Part shown: piece after piece, positions 20,808 through 36,446 of the stretch
Position numbering within the stretch: the stretch's first letter is position 1
Layout: each line of letters starts with the position of its first letter
Origin: Diphasiastrum complanatum
Lineage: Eukaryota; Streptophyta; Lycopodiopsida; Lycopodiales; Lycopodiaceae
Length of the DNA: 58,641 nucleotides
Reading direction: 5' to 3'
NCBI GenBank assembly: GCA_029204225.1
Contig: MU833278.1
Span: forward strand, 1 to 58,641
Translations under genes and position numbers: made by a program
Notes under the pieces: generated by a model
Told to the model about the DNA's origin: nothing
The model's input: the letters and a program-made list of their open reading frames with translations, nothing else
Databases searched by the model: none

Positions 20808-22435
20808 CAAAATCAAATCACAAGCACATGTTATTTTTCAAGAATAAGTGATTACGAATTATGAATAAGTGATTGTGATTGTGAATAAATAGATTACCTA
20901 AAGTAGATTCGAAAGCTTATCTTGTTGTGCAAGCCAAGTGAAAAAATGTTTGGCATTGTATATCGTATACCAACCATAGCTAACACAGTCAGTCTGTTGG
21001 GGGGACTACAGTGTTCAAATATATACTCCAATTAGAAATGAATTTTTTTTCAAAAAAATAGATGGCATATCGGATCAACGCGCACGTGATTAAATGGAAA
21101 TCTACAAAAGAAACAAGCGTGCATCGAATCTATATCAAATGAAAAATACCTTAGCATCAAACATTGTAAGCTTTGTATATGTTGTTGCACCTAGCACTAG
21201 AAAGAGTTCCACGGTGACTGCTTAATGGATAAGGCTCATTGGTTCATTGTGAGCGTGTGTAATAGAGTTCATCTTTATACAAATCGGATTACACACAACC
21301 TCATCATTGAGATATAAAGACAAAGCATATAAGCTCCAATGGTCACTGCAATCAGAAATCAATATGTTATCAAGAGTGCAAGTAAAATCACAATTCATAT
21401 GAAAAAATCAATGAATTAAAATGTGGAAAGCATATACTTACTTGTGTATGTATGGAAGCACAAGCAATGGTGTCCCCTCTCTGATATTTTTTATCATCGT
21501 TGAGTGCAAGGTCTCAAAATCGGAGAAGTTGAAAGCACTCATAAAATGGATAGGAAATAATGTGACATCTGTAAAAATTGGAGTTTGAAAAATCTCCATC
21601 AAATACTGAATGGCCCCCGCTCCTACATTATCTCCTAACATGTTATCCTTATTTTCTAATTCACCTGTGTCTAATATGCTAAGGGGATGATTAATTTTGC
21701 TACGTGGCATCTGAAAATTGTAATGTGAACCGAGAGATTTCTAACAGATAGTGCCAAAGTACTACTTTATTGACTAGAACAGAAGTATTCAAGACTTGAC
21801 TTGCATTAGAATAACAATGAATCAGTCTATATAAGCATTCAAGCCTCTTTCCAAGTGCAAGGACCTTATTCATCCTATCTGAACAATTCGACATTGATCA
21901 AATTCAAATTCTACACTATGACCTAAATTATTAATTCTGCTTATTGATAATAAAAAAATTCGACTGTTTCGGTAAATACAAAACATTCAATAGTAACAAG
22001 AATTGATCATATGTGAACTTAAATCTTGTAGTGCCTTCAAAACTCTTACAATTTATTGAGAAATATTCTAAACTTGCCACTCTCCTTAATATTTTTTTAA
22101 AGGGGATAAGACGTAGCCCTCTGATAAAGTGGAATGACAAAATTAATAAGAGTTCTCAACACAATGATTTATATCTCTCCCTAAGAGGTCCTCATGAGAA
22201 AGACCCACATTTTGGACCAATCTAGAAGAGAGTACTAGCAAACTCTCAAGCGAGATTGATTTACAAGGTGATCAATCTAGAAAAAAGGATAAAAAGAGTG
22301 TTGATGACTTCTCTATCCATAATGGACATATGCATGCCCAATGTGGATGCATTAAAAAAAAAATTATGAATGTCATGACCCACATTGTGCAAGGAATCAA
22401 AGAATAATCATATTTTAGATTTAGTACGAAGGAAT
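20505..22435. other. Intergenic DNA with an AAAAC repeat and unassigned short ORFs
   Basis: An (AAAAC)n tract lies at 20771-20813. Minus-strand ORFs at 21438-21710 and 21700-21894 look moderately protein-like (ENKDNMLGDNVGAGAIQYLM) but match nothing I know. The rest is AT-rich. Confidence 0.4.
20771..20813. repeat. (AAAAC)n simple repeat
   Basis: Poly-A followed by about seven CAAAA units. Confidence 0.92.
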
Positions 22436-22975
22436 TTCTATTGGCCAAATCTTAAACCCTTTGTAGAATCTTATGTGTCAAGTGAGACGAATGCCAATTG
22501 AATAAGCCAACCATCTTAAGGCTGGTGGACCATTACATCCACTGAATATTCCTAATAGGAAATAAAATAGTATTTTGATGGATTTTGTGGTTGGATTACC
22601 ATGGACGAATATATAAAAATGATGCAATTTGAGTAGTTGTCGACCTTCTTACCAAATTGGCTACATGTATTCTGGTAAAGACCTCTACGAAGGCTGATGA
22701 TTTGGCTCAAATATTTGTTGAACATCTGTTTAGACTTCACAAATTGTCGAGTGACATTATGAGCAATCGTGATTCGAAGTTTACCAATCACTTTTGGTAG
22801 GCCATCTTTACTAAACTAGAGACAACATTGAGCTTTAATTCCTCTGATCATCTCGGGATGGATGGTCAGATAGAAGGAACTAATCAAACGATGGAACAAA
22901 TGCTACGAGCATACGTTTCCCGATGGCAATCTCATTGGGAGAAATATTTGCCCTTAATTGATTTTGCCTAAATAG
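22436..22975 (+). pseudogene. Decayed Ty3/gypsy integrase fragment
   Basis: Translation in shifting frames gives integrase landmarks: DLLTKLATCILVKT, ADDLAQIFVEHLFRLH, SNRDSKFTNHFW (second catalytic Asp context) and DGQIEGTNQTMEQMLRAYV, ending WEKYLPLIDFA. Many stops interrupt it. No LTRs were found nearby. Confidence 0.82.
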
Positions 22976-24139
22976 TAGTAAGCATTCAACTACCAATTTT
23001 AGCCTATTTATGCTTATGTTTTTCTTGATTTTTCTTGCATTTTGATAGGTTTTTGACTTACCCTCAAGCTTTTTCCAACTTTTTTCTCATCCTTCTGACT
23101 CACCACTATTCCAATGGGTTGAGCTGATTTTTAAAATAGTTATGTGACCTCGGCAAGTCAAAATCTGACTCGCGCTCTGACTCACCAACAGTATCCTGAC
23201 TTGCTGACTTGATTTTTTTCATTTTTACTCAGCCATTTGACTTGCCATCAGCATAGAGTGACCAGTAGTCTCTGAACTACCATTCTGGAGGTCGACGAGT
23301 CAAATAGCATCTGACTCACCATTTCAAATTTCTCGCCTATTTTTAATTTCCCGTCTTTTCTTCTAACTTGCGCCTTGCCTAACTCGCCGACTGAGATTTT
23401 TTTTATTCTTTCAGTAAAACGTTTCTAGCCACAAAGCTTTACTAGCTTTCGAGCTCAAGTTTGTAGAAATGCAAGGGAACCGCCCGAACACAAAGACCAA
23501 AGCTTCAAGAACTGAGACGAAAGTAAAGTGTTCGTGGACTGCGGGACACCCGAACGCGAAGATGAAATGTTCGTGGACCCAAAGAAGCTCAACGAAGGAG
23601 ACACGAAGACCAAAAGGCTGGCGGATCTTCACGCTCCTTAGTACAAAGGAGATCAAAGAAAGTACAAGTAGGAGAACCACCTCCACGGATGATGACAACA
23701 ACAAATCTGGATACCTTTAGAACATGCTTAATTAGTCGTTCTTGTAATCTCAGATCAGATTAAACCTTCTCTCTCTATCTATATTAACAGATCTAACACA
23801 AGAGAATAGGTTGGATTGTCAATTGGTTGAGGATCATCCTGAGCTAAGCATAGTATTGCTAGGCCATGAAATTCATTGATAATACATCAGATGTTATGCA
23901 AATGATTTTCTTATCTTGAATGTTATGGAATGCTTTGTTGTCTGATTGTTGTATGTTCGTTAGCAGTTGTTTATTCTTATTTCACATACTGGTTTCATCT
24001 TGTTGAATACACAAATGAAATTACCATCCAAGCTCAAACATGATCGCCCAAACATAGAAAAGATCTACAAAAATATCTGAGGAAAAAAAACAAGAAAAAC
24101 AAAGGAAAAATAAAAACAAAATAGCCTCACCTTCCGTTC
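22976..24139. other. Intergenic DNA with recurring TGACTC/TGACTT words
   Basis: 23050-23400 contains at least seven TGACTC or TGACTT words among T-rich sequence. 23460-23720 has a basic open frame with two TGTTCGTGGAC-type repeats. Neither is assigned; the second could be leader of the copia element that follows. Confidence 0.35.
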
Positions 24140-26846
24140 TTGTGTATGCATCTTAGATCTGGTAGGAGATTATTCACTTTGCATCTCCCCGATCTTGAGG
24201 AATTCGTCAACGTACCCATCAAGATACTTCATGAACCAGTTGACATAGATCCACCCCTAATGGACAATACAAGGTCATTTGTACCCCACGCAGTCTGGAA
24301 CTTCCCCAAGATTGACCTCCCAAGGTTTGATGGAAAGGGAGATCTGAGACCTTCATATCTACACTCAAGTGTGTAGAGCCTATAGAGATGACAACCCACA
24401 AGAGCTGTTAAGATACTTCAATCTATGTCTAACCGATACTGCGAAAGATTGGTATTTCAATCTTGAGCAAAACGAAAGAGACGATTGGAATATCTTACAG
24501 GCTGAGACCTCACCTCCTTTATCAAAAAGATGAAGGATCTGTTCCTTTCATTACACAACGCCAGAACGGAGAATGCAGTATCAGTGGAGAAGCAGCTCAC
24601 TAACCTGTTATGAGCTTTACCAAGATCTTTCCAGACAACCCGAACATTGCTAGCAAAGGATCCAACGATGACACTCAAGAAGGCAGTGATCGAGAAGAAG
24701 TCGAAGCTCGTGAGCACCTTGATCACAAGGACGCCTCTGAACAAGCTCTCTACAACAACAAGGAGAAGCCAAAGATTCAGTTCAAGCCTAAGAGGGAGTC
24801 AGATCGAAAGTAGGAGCAAGACCAACAAACAGAGGGAGCCAGCAAAGACAGATGGAAGAACAAAAAAAAGCTGAGACAGCAGAATGGCAACAAAAAAATT
24901 TGCGTGAGATGCAAACACGAAGGACATACTGTCGATTCATGTTGGCTGAATCCGAAAATCGAGTGTATCCATTGCCATAAGAAAGGTCATGTAGCCATGA
25001 ACTGCTACCAGAATTTGTGGAACAAGTAGCCTCAAGGCAAATGGGAGAACACCAATAGTTCATTTGACGTCGAAGAGCCAGAAAGCTCGAAGATGGGCAA
25101 AGAAAGGTCGAATGACAGAAATTCGACGGCCTATGTGTGTATAGACGTGTGTGCAACATCGACATTTGAGCATCGACATATGACACACAAGAGGTGATCC
25201 TTGATTCAAGAGCAACCTCTCACTTCATTACATCAAGACGAATAAGGTCTCACTTTCAAAGTACAGATCCATCCATATACATAGTTCTTGGAGACGGATC
25301 AAGACATCAAGTGAACGGCACTGGTTCACTATGGCTCAACACGAATGACAAAGACCAACAATTGGATGATGTTCTACTTGTTCCCACACTGTAGCAAGAC
25401 TTGCTATCTGTCGCAAGAATAACAGACGCAGGGATGCGTGTGACATTTTCAAATGAAACATGCAATGTCGTTGATGTCAGCACCAGCACATTTCTCACTC
25501 AAGGAAGACGAAAAGGCAACCTGTACCATTTGAGGGTACGCCTACCGACAGATCAAGCACACCAAGCTCATGAGTCTACACATGTTCAATGGCACAGAAG
25601 ACTATGCCATGTGAGCCCAATGACATTGTATCATGCAAGCCAGCATGGAGCTATCACAGGAGTGAGCATCACGAATGCCACTATTTCAATGACTTGTGAT
25701 GCATGCATGAAAGGGAAGATGTCCCGAACTCCTTTCACCAGAGACTCCTACAAAACAACAAAGATTTTGGAGCTGGTACATTCGGACATCTGTGGACCCT
25801 TCGATGTGATCTCAGTATGAGGCTCGAAATACTACATCACCTTCATTGACGACTACAACGAGTTCGCCAGTGTCTACTTCATACACAACAAATCAGATGC
25901 ACTCGATAAGTTCACAGAATATGTGAACTGGGCAGAAAGATGCACAAGAAGTAAAGTGAAACAGATCAAGACTGATCGTGGTGGAGAATACATCTCGAAC
26001 CGCTTCACCAACTTTTGCACAGATTGAGAAATCCTTCATAGAAAGACTGCATCTTATACACCACAACACAACGGTGTTGCTAAAACAAAGAACAGGACAC
26101 TCATGGAAGCCACAAGGTGCATGATGGCCTATTCGAAGGCACCAAGAGTGCTATGGGCTGAAGCAGTAGCTATAGCCACCTATATTTAAAACAAAATAGG
26201 AAAATCAGGTGTTCCTCACAAGACACCACATGAGCTATGGTGGGGTAGAAAGCCCAATCTGACACATGTTTTGATTTTTGGCTGTGCAGCTTATGCACAT
26301 ATTCCTGATAAGCTTTGAAAGAAGCTTGATGAGAAAGTCGAATTAGAATATCTCATTGGGTATATCTACATGCCAGAAATGAATCTAGTGAAGATTGTCA
26401 GAGACGTCAAGTTTGATGAGACCAGAACAATGGCTGACAATGATTCTGCCAGCTATGAAGTCCTAGAAAAGCAGTACTATGACCTGCCAACCATGACAGA
26501 GGGAGCGAAACCCGAACACTTTGACAAAGTTGTTCGATTCCCACATTAGCTGAGTGACGAATCAAACGAGGAAAGGACCGCAAGCCTGCCTGCTACTAGA
26601 ACTCTTGTAAACCGAGATGGTCCCGGACCTAGCTGAAGAGACAAAGGCAAGGACATTGCATTACCTGAAGAATCTCCCAGAAGATCAACAAGAGAACGAA
26701 GAGCGCCAGCAAGATTCGTATTGGGTGATTTAAGTAATGCATAAGAGATTGCTAGTAGATTTGAAATCACTTACACTCAGCAGTGCGGAGAACAAAAATC
26801 AGAAAGGATAGCCTTCGTCGCTCTATTCACTTCTCCAATCTCATAA
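24140..26846 (+). pseudogene. Ty1/copia polyprotein remnant (gag to integrase)
   Basis: Gag-like start (FPKIDLPRFDGKGDLR, then a frame shift to DTAKDWYFNLEQNERDDW). Two CCHC knuckles at about 24898-25011 (CVRCKHEGHTVDSC and CIHCHKKGHVAMNC). Protease motif ILDSRATSHF, where D-S-G has become D-S-R. GAG-pre-integrase WHRRLCHVS...CDACMKGK. Integrase acidic residues at HSDICGPF, KTDRGGEY and KNRTLMEATR. Many stops and shifts are present (for example after FDVISV at 25818). The sequence ends before reverse transcriptase, and no LTR pair was found. Confidence 0.88.
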
Positions 26847-30237
<3,391 letters not shown>

Positions 30238-30278
30238 ATGAGTAAAATGTTCCACTGGTGGCAGCAGCCTGTAAGTTC

Positions 30279-30282
<4 letters not shown>

Positions 30283-30334
<52 letters not shown>
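30283..30334. repeat. (CT)n microsatellite in the VEP1-like intron
   Basis: About 52 bp of CT within the 93-bp intron 30271-30363; it makes up over half of the intron and merges with its pyrimidine tract. Confidence 0.95.
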
Positions 30335-30337
<3 letters not shown>

Positions 30338-30686
30338 TGCAGCTGAAGCTCTTATAACTGCAGGCAAGACAGGGCATGCAAATACCAGAAGAAGATATTG
30401 ATAAGGAGAAAGTTGCTCTCGTTCTTGGCGTTACGGGCATAGTGGGTTCCACTTTGGCTGAAACTTTACTGGATCTTGAGACATGGAACGTGGTAAATCC
30501 ATGCAAGGTTTATGGGGTAGCTCGGAGGCCAAAACCAGAATGGTTTATGAAAGAGCCAGAAGTAGCATACATTCAATGTGACTTGCTGAACCGGGAGGAA
30601 ACTATGGCCAAGCTTTCGCTGCTTGTGGATGTGACTCACGTATTCTGGGTGGTATGGGCCAACATGCGCACGGAGGAAGAGAATAG

Positions 30687-30950
<264 letters not shown>

Positions 30951-31259
30951 TGATCTTTCCAGGCAACAAATTAGCTTGGGAACATCTGATGGACAGTTCA
31001 GATGCAGGGTTGATAGCTGAGCAGGAGATCTGGGCAAGTGTGGACCCCAAAGGCAAGAATGAGCCTTTCAATGTGGTGAACGGGGACACCTTTTCCTGGA
31101 AACGGTTGTGGAACATGCTTGCAGAAAGGTTTGCAGTGGAGGTACCACCATATAGTGGGGAACCCACAAGCTTGCAGGCAATGATGCAGGACAAAGGACC
31201 TCTGTGGGATGCGCTGGTGCTCAAGCATAGCTTATTTGAAACAAAGCTAGATGAGGTTG

Positions 31260-31426
31260 CAGCCTGGTGGTTTGCACACATTGTTCAGCCTGGTGGTTTG
31301 CACACATTGTTCTCAATCCAGCAGTGGAAATGGTTAGCCTAATGAACAAGAGCAAAGTGGAAATGGTTAGCCTAATGAACAAGAGCAAAGAGTGTAGGAA
31401 TTCGATGGGCCTTCAATAGCAAAGAG
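31260..31426. repeat. Three adjacent short tandem duplications in the VEP1 pseudogene
   Basis: 26-bp unit at 31260-31285 and 31286-31311; 33-bp unit at 31324-31356 and 31357-31389; 34-bp unit (31393-31426) copying the target site plus the first 25 bp of the adjacent LTR. The first breaks the reading frame; the second would be in frame. Confidence 0.9.
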
Positions 31427-32122
31427 TGTAGGAATTCGGTGGGCCTTCAACGGATACAACTTAACCTTTTTGGTTTAGAGGTTGCACAGTGATGCAACTT
31501 AATCCTTTTGATTAGAGGTTGCATCAAAATCATGGAGCCTTTTGCCCTTTCCGTGAGCCATGTTTTGAGATCCCGTCCTCGGACGCCTAGCCACCCACAA
31601 ATCCAAGTGCTCCCCTTACCCGCAAAGGGCCCGTTGGTACAAGGGGACATTAAACACTTAGACATTTACCACTTATATCCACTTTGAACAAAGTCCCACT
31701 TCTACTTGTGGGATTTCTTTGAGCGTGGGGTGTTGCTCCCAACACTCCCCTCAAAGTGGGGCACAGGTCACGTTGTCTGCTCTGATACCATGCAGGAATT
31801 CGGTGGGCCTTCAACAGATACAACTTAACCTTTCTGGTTCAGAGGTTGCACCGTGATGCAACTTAACCTTTTTGGTTCAGAGGTTGCACCAAAATCATGG
31901 AGCCTTCCTTTTGCCCCTTCCGTGAGCCGCGTTCTGGGATCTCGTCCCCGGACTCCTAGTCGCCCACGAATCCAAGTGCTCCCCTTACCCGCAAAGGGGC
32001 TGGTACCAGGGAACATTAAACACTTAGACATGTACCACTTATATCCACTTTGAACAAAGTCTCACTTCTACTTATGGGATTTCTTTGAGCGTGGGTTGTG
32101 GCTCCACTTTGCCATTCCAACA
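31427..32122 (-). mobile_element. TRIM element (miniature LTR retrotransposon)
   Basis: Two LTRs (31427-31744, 318 bp; 31791-32122, 332 bp) enclose only 46 bp. That interior holds a tRNA-Met primer site (TGGTATCAGAGC on the minus strand, 31779-31790) and a purine tract next to the other LTR (TTTGAGGGGAG on the minus strand). LTRs start TGTAGGAATTCGG or TGCAGGAATTCGG and end in ACA. Target duplication AAGAG lies at 31388-31392 and 32123-32127. No 5S rRNA-like box was seen, so it is not Cassandra. Confidence 0.9.
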
Positions 32123-32265
32123 AAGAGCATGGCTTCTTTGGTTACCGAGATAGTGATGTCTCATTCCTGTACTGGTTGGACAAATTGGTTGAAAGTAAGA
32201 TCATTCCTCGGGAAGGTTATCAGCTGGTGCCAAAAGATATAATAGTCTCTGTTCCTTTGCCATAA

Positions 32266-33715
32266 GTCTCTTTGAAAATATGAATATTCACTTTTGAGTC
32301 GAAACCTTTTAGGGAAAGCATTGGTTGTCCGTGATGCTTATAATCTGAGAGTAAAAAAAAACTATGATGTGTATTTTAGTTTGTAAGCTTGACTGCATAC
32401 TATATAAATACAACTATGTTTTTTTCCAAGAAATATCTAGTTTATTGAGTGCACTTGAGCTTTAAAGTTACATCGGCAAACTGCACTGGCTTGGAACATG
32501 TTTTGAAGGAATTTAAATTGTCTCAGCCCATTTCATTAGAATGGCAAAACATGAACTAGCGGTCAAGTGTTGAATCTAGAAAATGATACGAATAGATCGA
32601 TCGTCTTCAAATTCTAAGCTCACTCACATGAACTTAGCTAGACATGCATGATAAGAGTAAAAAATCATGAATCTTTTTCTCACTTTGCAGGTGTTGAGAG
32701 TTTTATTTCAATCGGGCACACATGAACATCCAAGATTTCAAATAAATTGAGGATCCGTTTAAGGGGTGTCAAAGTAGTAGAAACTCGAAAGCAACAATTT
32801 TTTCTCTCTCTAGAATCCTTGGTATTTTCAATTTGTTGGCTGGGACAAGATCTAGTGTTCTTCACAGGCCGCATCGGAAAGGTCATTGTCCCACCAAAAG
32901 AAAACAATGATGACGAAGGATCTTGAATTTACTTAGAGAGTAAGATATAGAGCAGTTCTGATTTGTTTAGATGTCAGGGTAGGTGTCATAGTAAACAACC
33001 ATAGAGAATGCGAATGATCAGGCATCTAAGATAATCGTGCTATTCTCTGTTACTGACAGATATAAATTTTAATTATTTAGGCATCTATGGCAGCCATCAA
33101 TAGATTGAGGAAAAAGAGTTAGAGGCATTTAAGCATTCCACAAGAATACAACTGATATGGAAAAATAGCGCTTCTATATAAAGGATGTTGTAGTAACAAT
33201 GACAATCAGATCGCAAGACAATAGAGGGATGTGCGTGATCCTACTTGCAGAAGACAAATGGTTGCTATCTTTCGAAATGCTCTCGTACTCTCTCTAAAAT
33301 TATCTCTAAAGAAAGACCATTTTTGGTCGTTTAATCTTTGTGAACATGTTGATCGATCATCCGCGATCATCCTTAAATCTTCTAATGCTCATTGGCTTAT
33401 ATAGCTATTAAAGATCTTGTATTATTCTAATACTATAGTCTAAAAGATCATTAACAGTGTTTTGTACTTGATCCGTAGATTAGTAGCGGAGCGTAAAGAC
33501 GTAAGCAGGTACCGCAAAGGATCTCCTTTGCACGTGCCGTATGTTGATGCCACTTTTGCGGTGCCTTGGTGGTTCGTATCCCTTCGTTCACTGATCAAGG
33601 CTATAGAGCTTTGTCTATAGCTAGTCAATATACTATTCTTGATAAGAATATAAAGGAAATCCTCTCTGCTATATATACTTGAGTTATGATTATGCACTTT
33701 TTGTGAGTAATTCAT
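32266..33715. other. Intergenic DNA without recognised genes
   Basis: AT-rich. A GC-richer patch at about 33480-33590 contains GCGGTGCCTTGGTGG, resembling in inverted form the repeats of the LTR at 35240-35520. Confidence 0.4.
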
Positions 33716-35037
33716 ATGTGCTTATATGGCACCAAAGATTAGGTCATTTAAAGATGAGGTCTATCTTGTACATGCATCATAATGGTATGGTTAAGGAGGA
33801 TTAATGTTGTCTCTTGTAGAAATCAGACTGTTTGTGAAATGTGTCTACTAGGGAAACAATCTAGAATGCGATTTCCTAAAGGACAAGCCACAAGAGCTAA
33901 GTCCATTCTTGGATTAATATATAGCGATTTATGTGGTCTTATTAGCGTGCCATCTTTAGGCCAAGCCTTATATTTCATCACCTTCATTGATGAGCTCTCC
34001 AGATTCACCAGAACCATGTTCATAAAGAACAAGTCTGAGGCCTTTAACTATTTTAAGGAGTTCAAACAGTTCGCTAAGACTCAAACTGGTCAGAAGATCA
34101 AGACCCTATGACCTGAGTCAAGGGGAGAGTACATGTATGATGAAATGGCAAACTACTTATCTTCATTTAGCGTGCACCATCAATTCACAGCCAGCTACAC
34201 ACCTCAACAAAATGGCGTAGCTGAATGAAAGAATCGAACCTTTTTGGAAGCTGCAAGATTCATGATGTCCAATGCTCAATTACCCAAGAAATTTTGGGCT
34301 GAAGCAATATCCACAACCTGCTATCTGCAAAACCACTCCATTACGAAGACAATTGACTCCAAAAATCCGTTTGAAGCCTACTACGGGTACAAACCAAGTT
34401 TGAAACACCTATGTGTGTTTGGATGTCTCTACTACGCTCAAGTACTGTCTGATCTGAGGAAGAAGCTAGACCTAGTCAGTTGTTAGTACATTTTTATTGG
34501 CTACTCAACCTCACGCAAAGCATACCGCATCTATGATGTTGAATAGGCCAGTTGAGATGTAGTCTTCATTGAAGACAAGTTTTATGATTTCAAGCAAAAG
34601 TAGCAAATGTAGGAGTTTGTTCCAACAACTCCATTCACCATCGATAGGCCCAGACCTACGATTGTCCAACCACAAGCTAAGATACCCATGTCATTCACCC
34701 AGGAGAGACGTCTACTCAAGAACCTGCAGTCGAATACGTTGCAACTACATCAACAGTGAAGGAGATCATATGGCTTAGAAGGTTGCTTCAGAATCTGCAA
34801 TTTTCGCAAATCAACCCTACTATACTTCAGTGTACTTCAGTGCGACAATCAGAGCTGTATAGCTCTATATCTGAACCCACGAACTCATGCTAGAACCAAG
34901 CACATAGAGATTCAGTTTCATTTTCTTAGAGAGAAAGTTCAGAACAAAGATGTTGTACTAAGCTACTGTCATACAAACAATATGTTGGCTGATATTCTGC
35001 AAAATCATTGTCAAGAGAAAAACATTCTACTTTGGTA
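33716..35037 (+). pseudogene. Ty1/copia integrase joined to RNase H, reverse transcriptase lost
   Basis: GAG-pre-integrase LIWHQRLGHLKMRS (33727 on) and CEMCLLGKQSRMRF. Integrase: first Asp in IYSDLCG; the second Asp motif is altered (PESRGEY after a stop); Glu in KNRTFLEAARF. It continues to a decayed linker (about 34490-34750), then jumps directly to RNase H (LQCDNQSCIAL, ARTKHIEIQFHFLREKV, NNMLADIL). The whole reverse transcriptase is missing. A polypurine tract and LTR follow. Confidence 0.86.
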
Positions 35038-35082
35038 GGATTGTTAAGTCTCAAGTTAAATTCGAATTTGTAGCCGTAAGCT

Positions 35083-35570
35083 TAAGGGGGAGTGTTGGAG
35101 TTTAATCTTACTCCTACGCATCCTTTCCACCCTCATCATCACTTAATGAAATCCCTCTCTCAAGCATCTACAGAAATGGTCTTACTTTTAGATTGTTTGC
35201 AGAAATACACACAAATGTCTAACAAGCAGAAACCACAACACACTGCAAGCACCACCACAAGATATCACAGGAAATTGCCAAGGCACTGTCCAAAGGCACC
35301 ACAAGGAATCTTCTAAAGGCACCGCAACTGCCGAGCCACTGCAAGACTCCGCAAGAGTCACGACTGCGGTCCACATGCGACTATACTCATAAAATAAACA
35401 CACCGCCAAGGCACTGCAAGGGTCCTGCTACGGTCAACATGCAAAGTGGACAACACCGCCAAGGCACCATAAGGGGTCTTGCTACGGTCAGCATGTGAAG
35501 TGGTCAACACCACTGAGGCACTACTTGCTTATAAACAACAAGTTCTTTGTTAATTTGGGTACATAGAGTA
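35083..35570 (+). repeat. Polypurine tract and 3' LTR of the copia remnant
   Basis: TTAAGGGGGAG (35082-35092) is a classic copia purine tract; the LTR starts at 35093 with TGTTGGAGTTTAATC. It contains about three imperfect 53-bp repeats (CACCGCCAAGGCAC...GCTACGGTC) at about 35401-35525. Its outer end is unclear because another fragment abuts it. No 5' partner was found. Confidence 0.65.
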
Positions 35571-36446
35571 TGTCGTCTAATTGTCTAGTGATGCCATCTG
35601 GAAACTGAAGTCGAACAATGCCTTGTGGCCTTTGACTTTATGTGAACTTGAGTCTCCGAAAAAAAAATGTACTTTGATTCTATTATTGTGAGAGTCGAGA
35701 ATAGGTCCTTACATGGTGTCATGTGCTATGAAGCACCTGAATCGAGATACCAGTCATAGGCATCTTTGCTTGGTTGATCTTGTACCATCAGCACCTTCTC
35801 ATCTTCTTGGAAATTTTTGATAGAGTTAGAGGCTCCTTCTTGGTGTTGTTGCATCTTCTTCCTCGCTTCACTTGTTTGAGGATCCGACAATCCTTGATGT
35901 CGTGATTAGCTCTCTTGTAGTATTAGCAAAAGAGTTTGGTCTTGGTAGGTTGTTGTTGACGATTGTTCTGTGGTTGTTGTGGTTGCGTTCTGCTTAGCCT
36001 TTGTCTTTTTGTCCTTGAAGTTCTTCTTCTTGGAACATTGCTCATTGGAGTACAGGGCCATTGCCTTGGTACTCGTCGTAGATAAGCTCTTTCTTCGTAC
36101 TTCTTCCTGTAACAGGCTTGTTGTTAGCTTCTGTAGAGACAACGCAGGGATATTGCTCAAAAGCAACACCAGATTGTCATAGGACGATGGAAGACTGGCT
36201 AGAAGAGACATCTTAGAGTTCTATTCTGAAATAGGCGAACCTATAGCAACTAGTTAATTCAACAACTGCTTGAATTCATTCAGATGATCACTGACTGAGG
36301 TTCCTTCGCTCATTTTTAGGGTTAGTGCCTTCTTTCTCAGGAAGAGATGAGTGGATACATCTAGCGTTTCATAAATGCTTGTCAAAGTGTCCCAATGTGC
36401 TTCTTTTGAAGTGGTATAGTTAGTCAAATTGGCAAAGTGCATGTTT
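35560..36446 (-). pseudogene. Copia gag-protease fragment, minus strand
   Basis: Gag (UBN2-type): EAHWDTLTSIYET, MSEGTSVSDHLNEFKQLLN (36442-36254), then LASLPSSYDNLV (36211 on). A damaged zinc knuckle (second Cys replaced) lies near 35920. Protease WYLDSGAS is followed by a stop where Trp is usual. It ends head-on against the plus-strand fragment at 36447. Confidence 0.82.

Noticed and set aside
21438-21894. Two minus-strand frames that might be exons of one gene
   Set aside because: No recognised domain and no clean in-phase splice joining them; left as unassigned.
30271-30363. Exon 1 of the VEP1-like gene at the upstream ATG near 30018
   Set aside because: That frame ends in the wrong phase for exon 2, whereas the ATG at 30238 with the GTAAGT donor joins in phase and resembles the family N-terminus.
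31427-32122. Cassandra-type TRIM (LTR with 5S rRNA)
   Set aside because: No 5S rRNA internal promoter boxes are visible in the LTRs.
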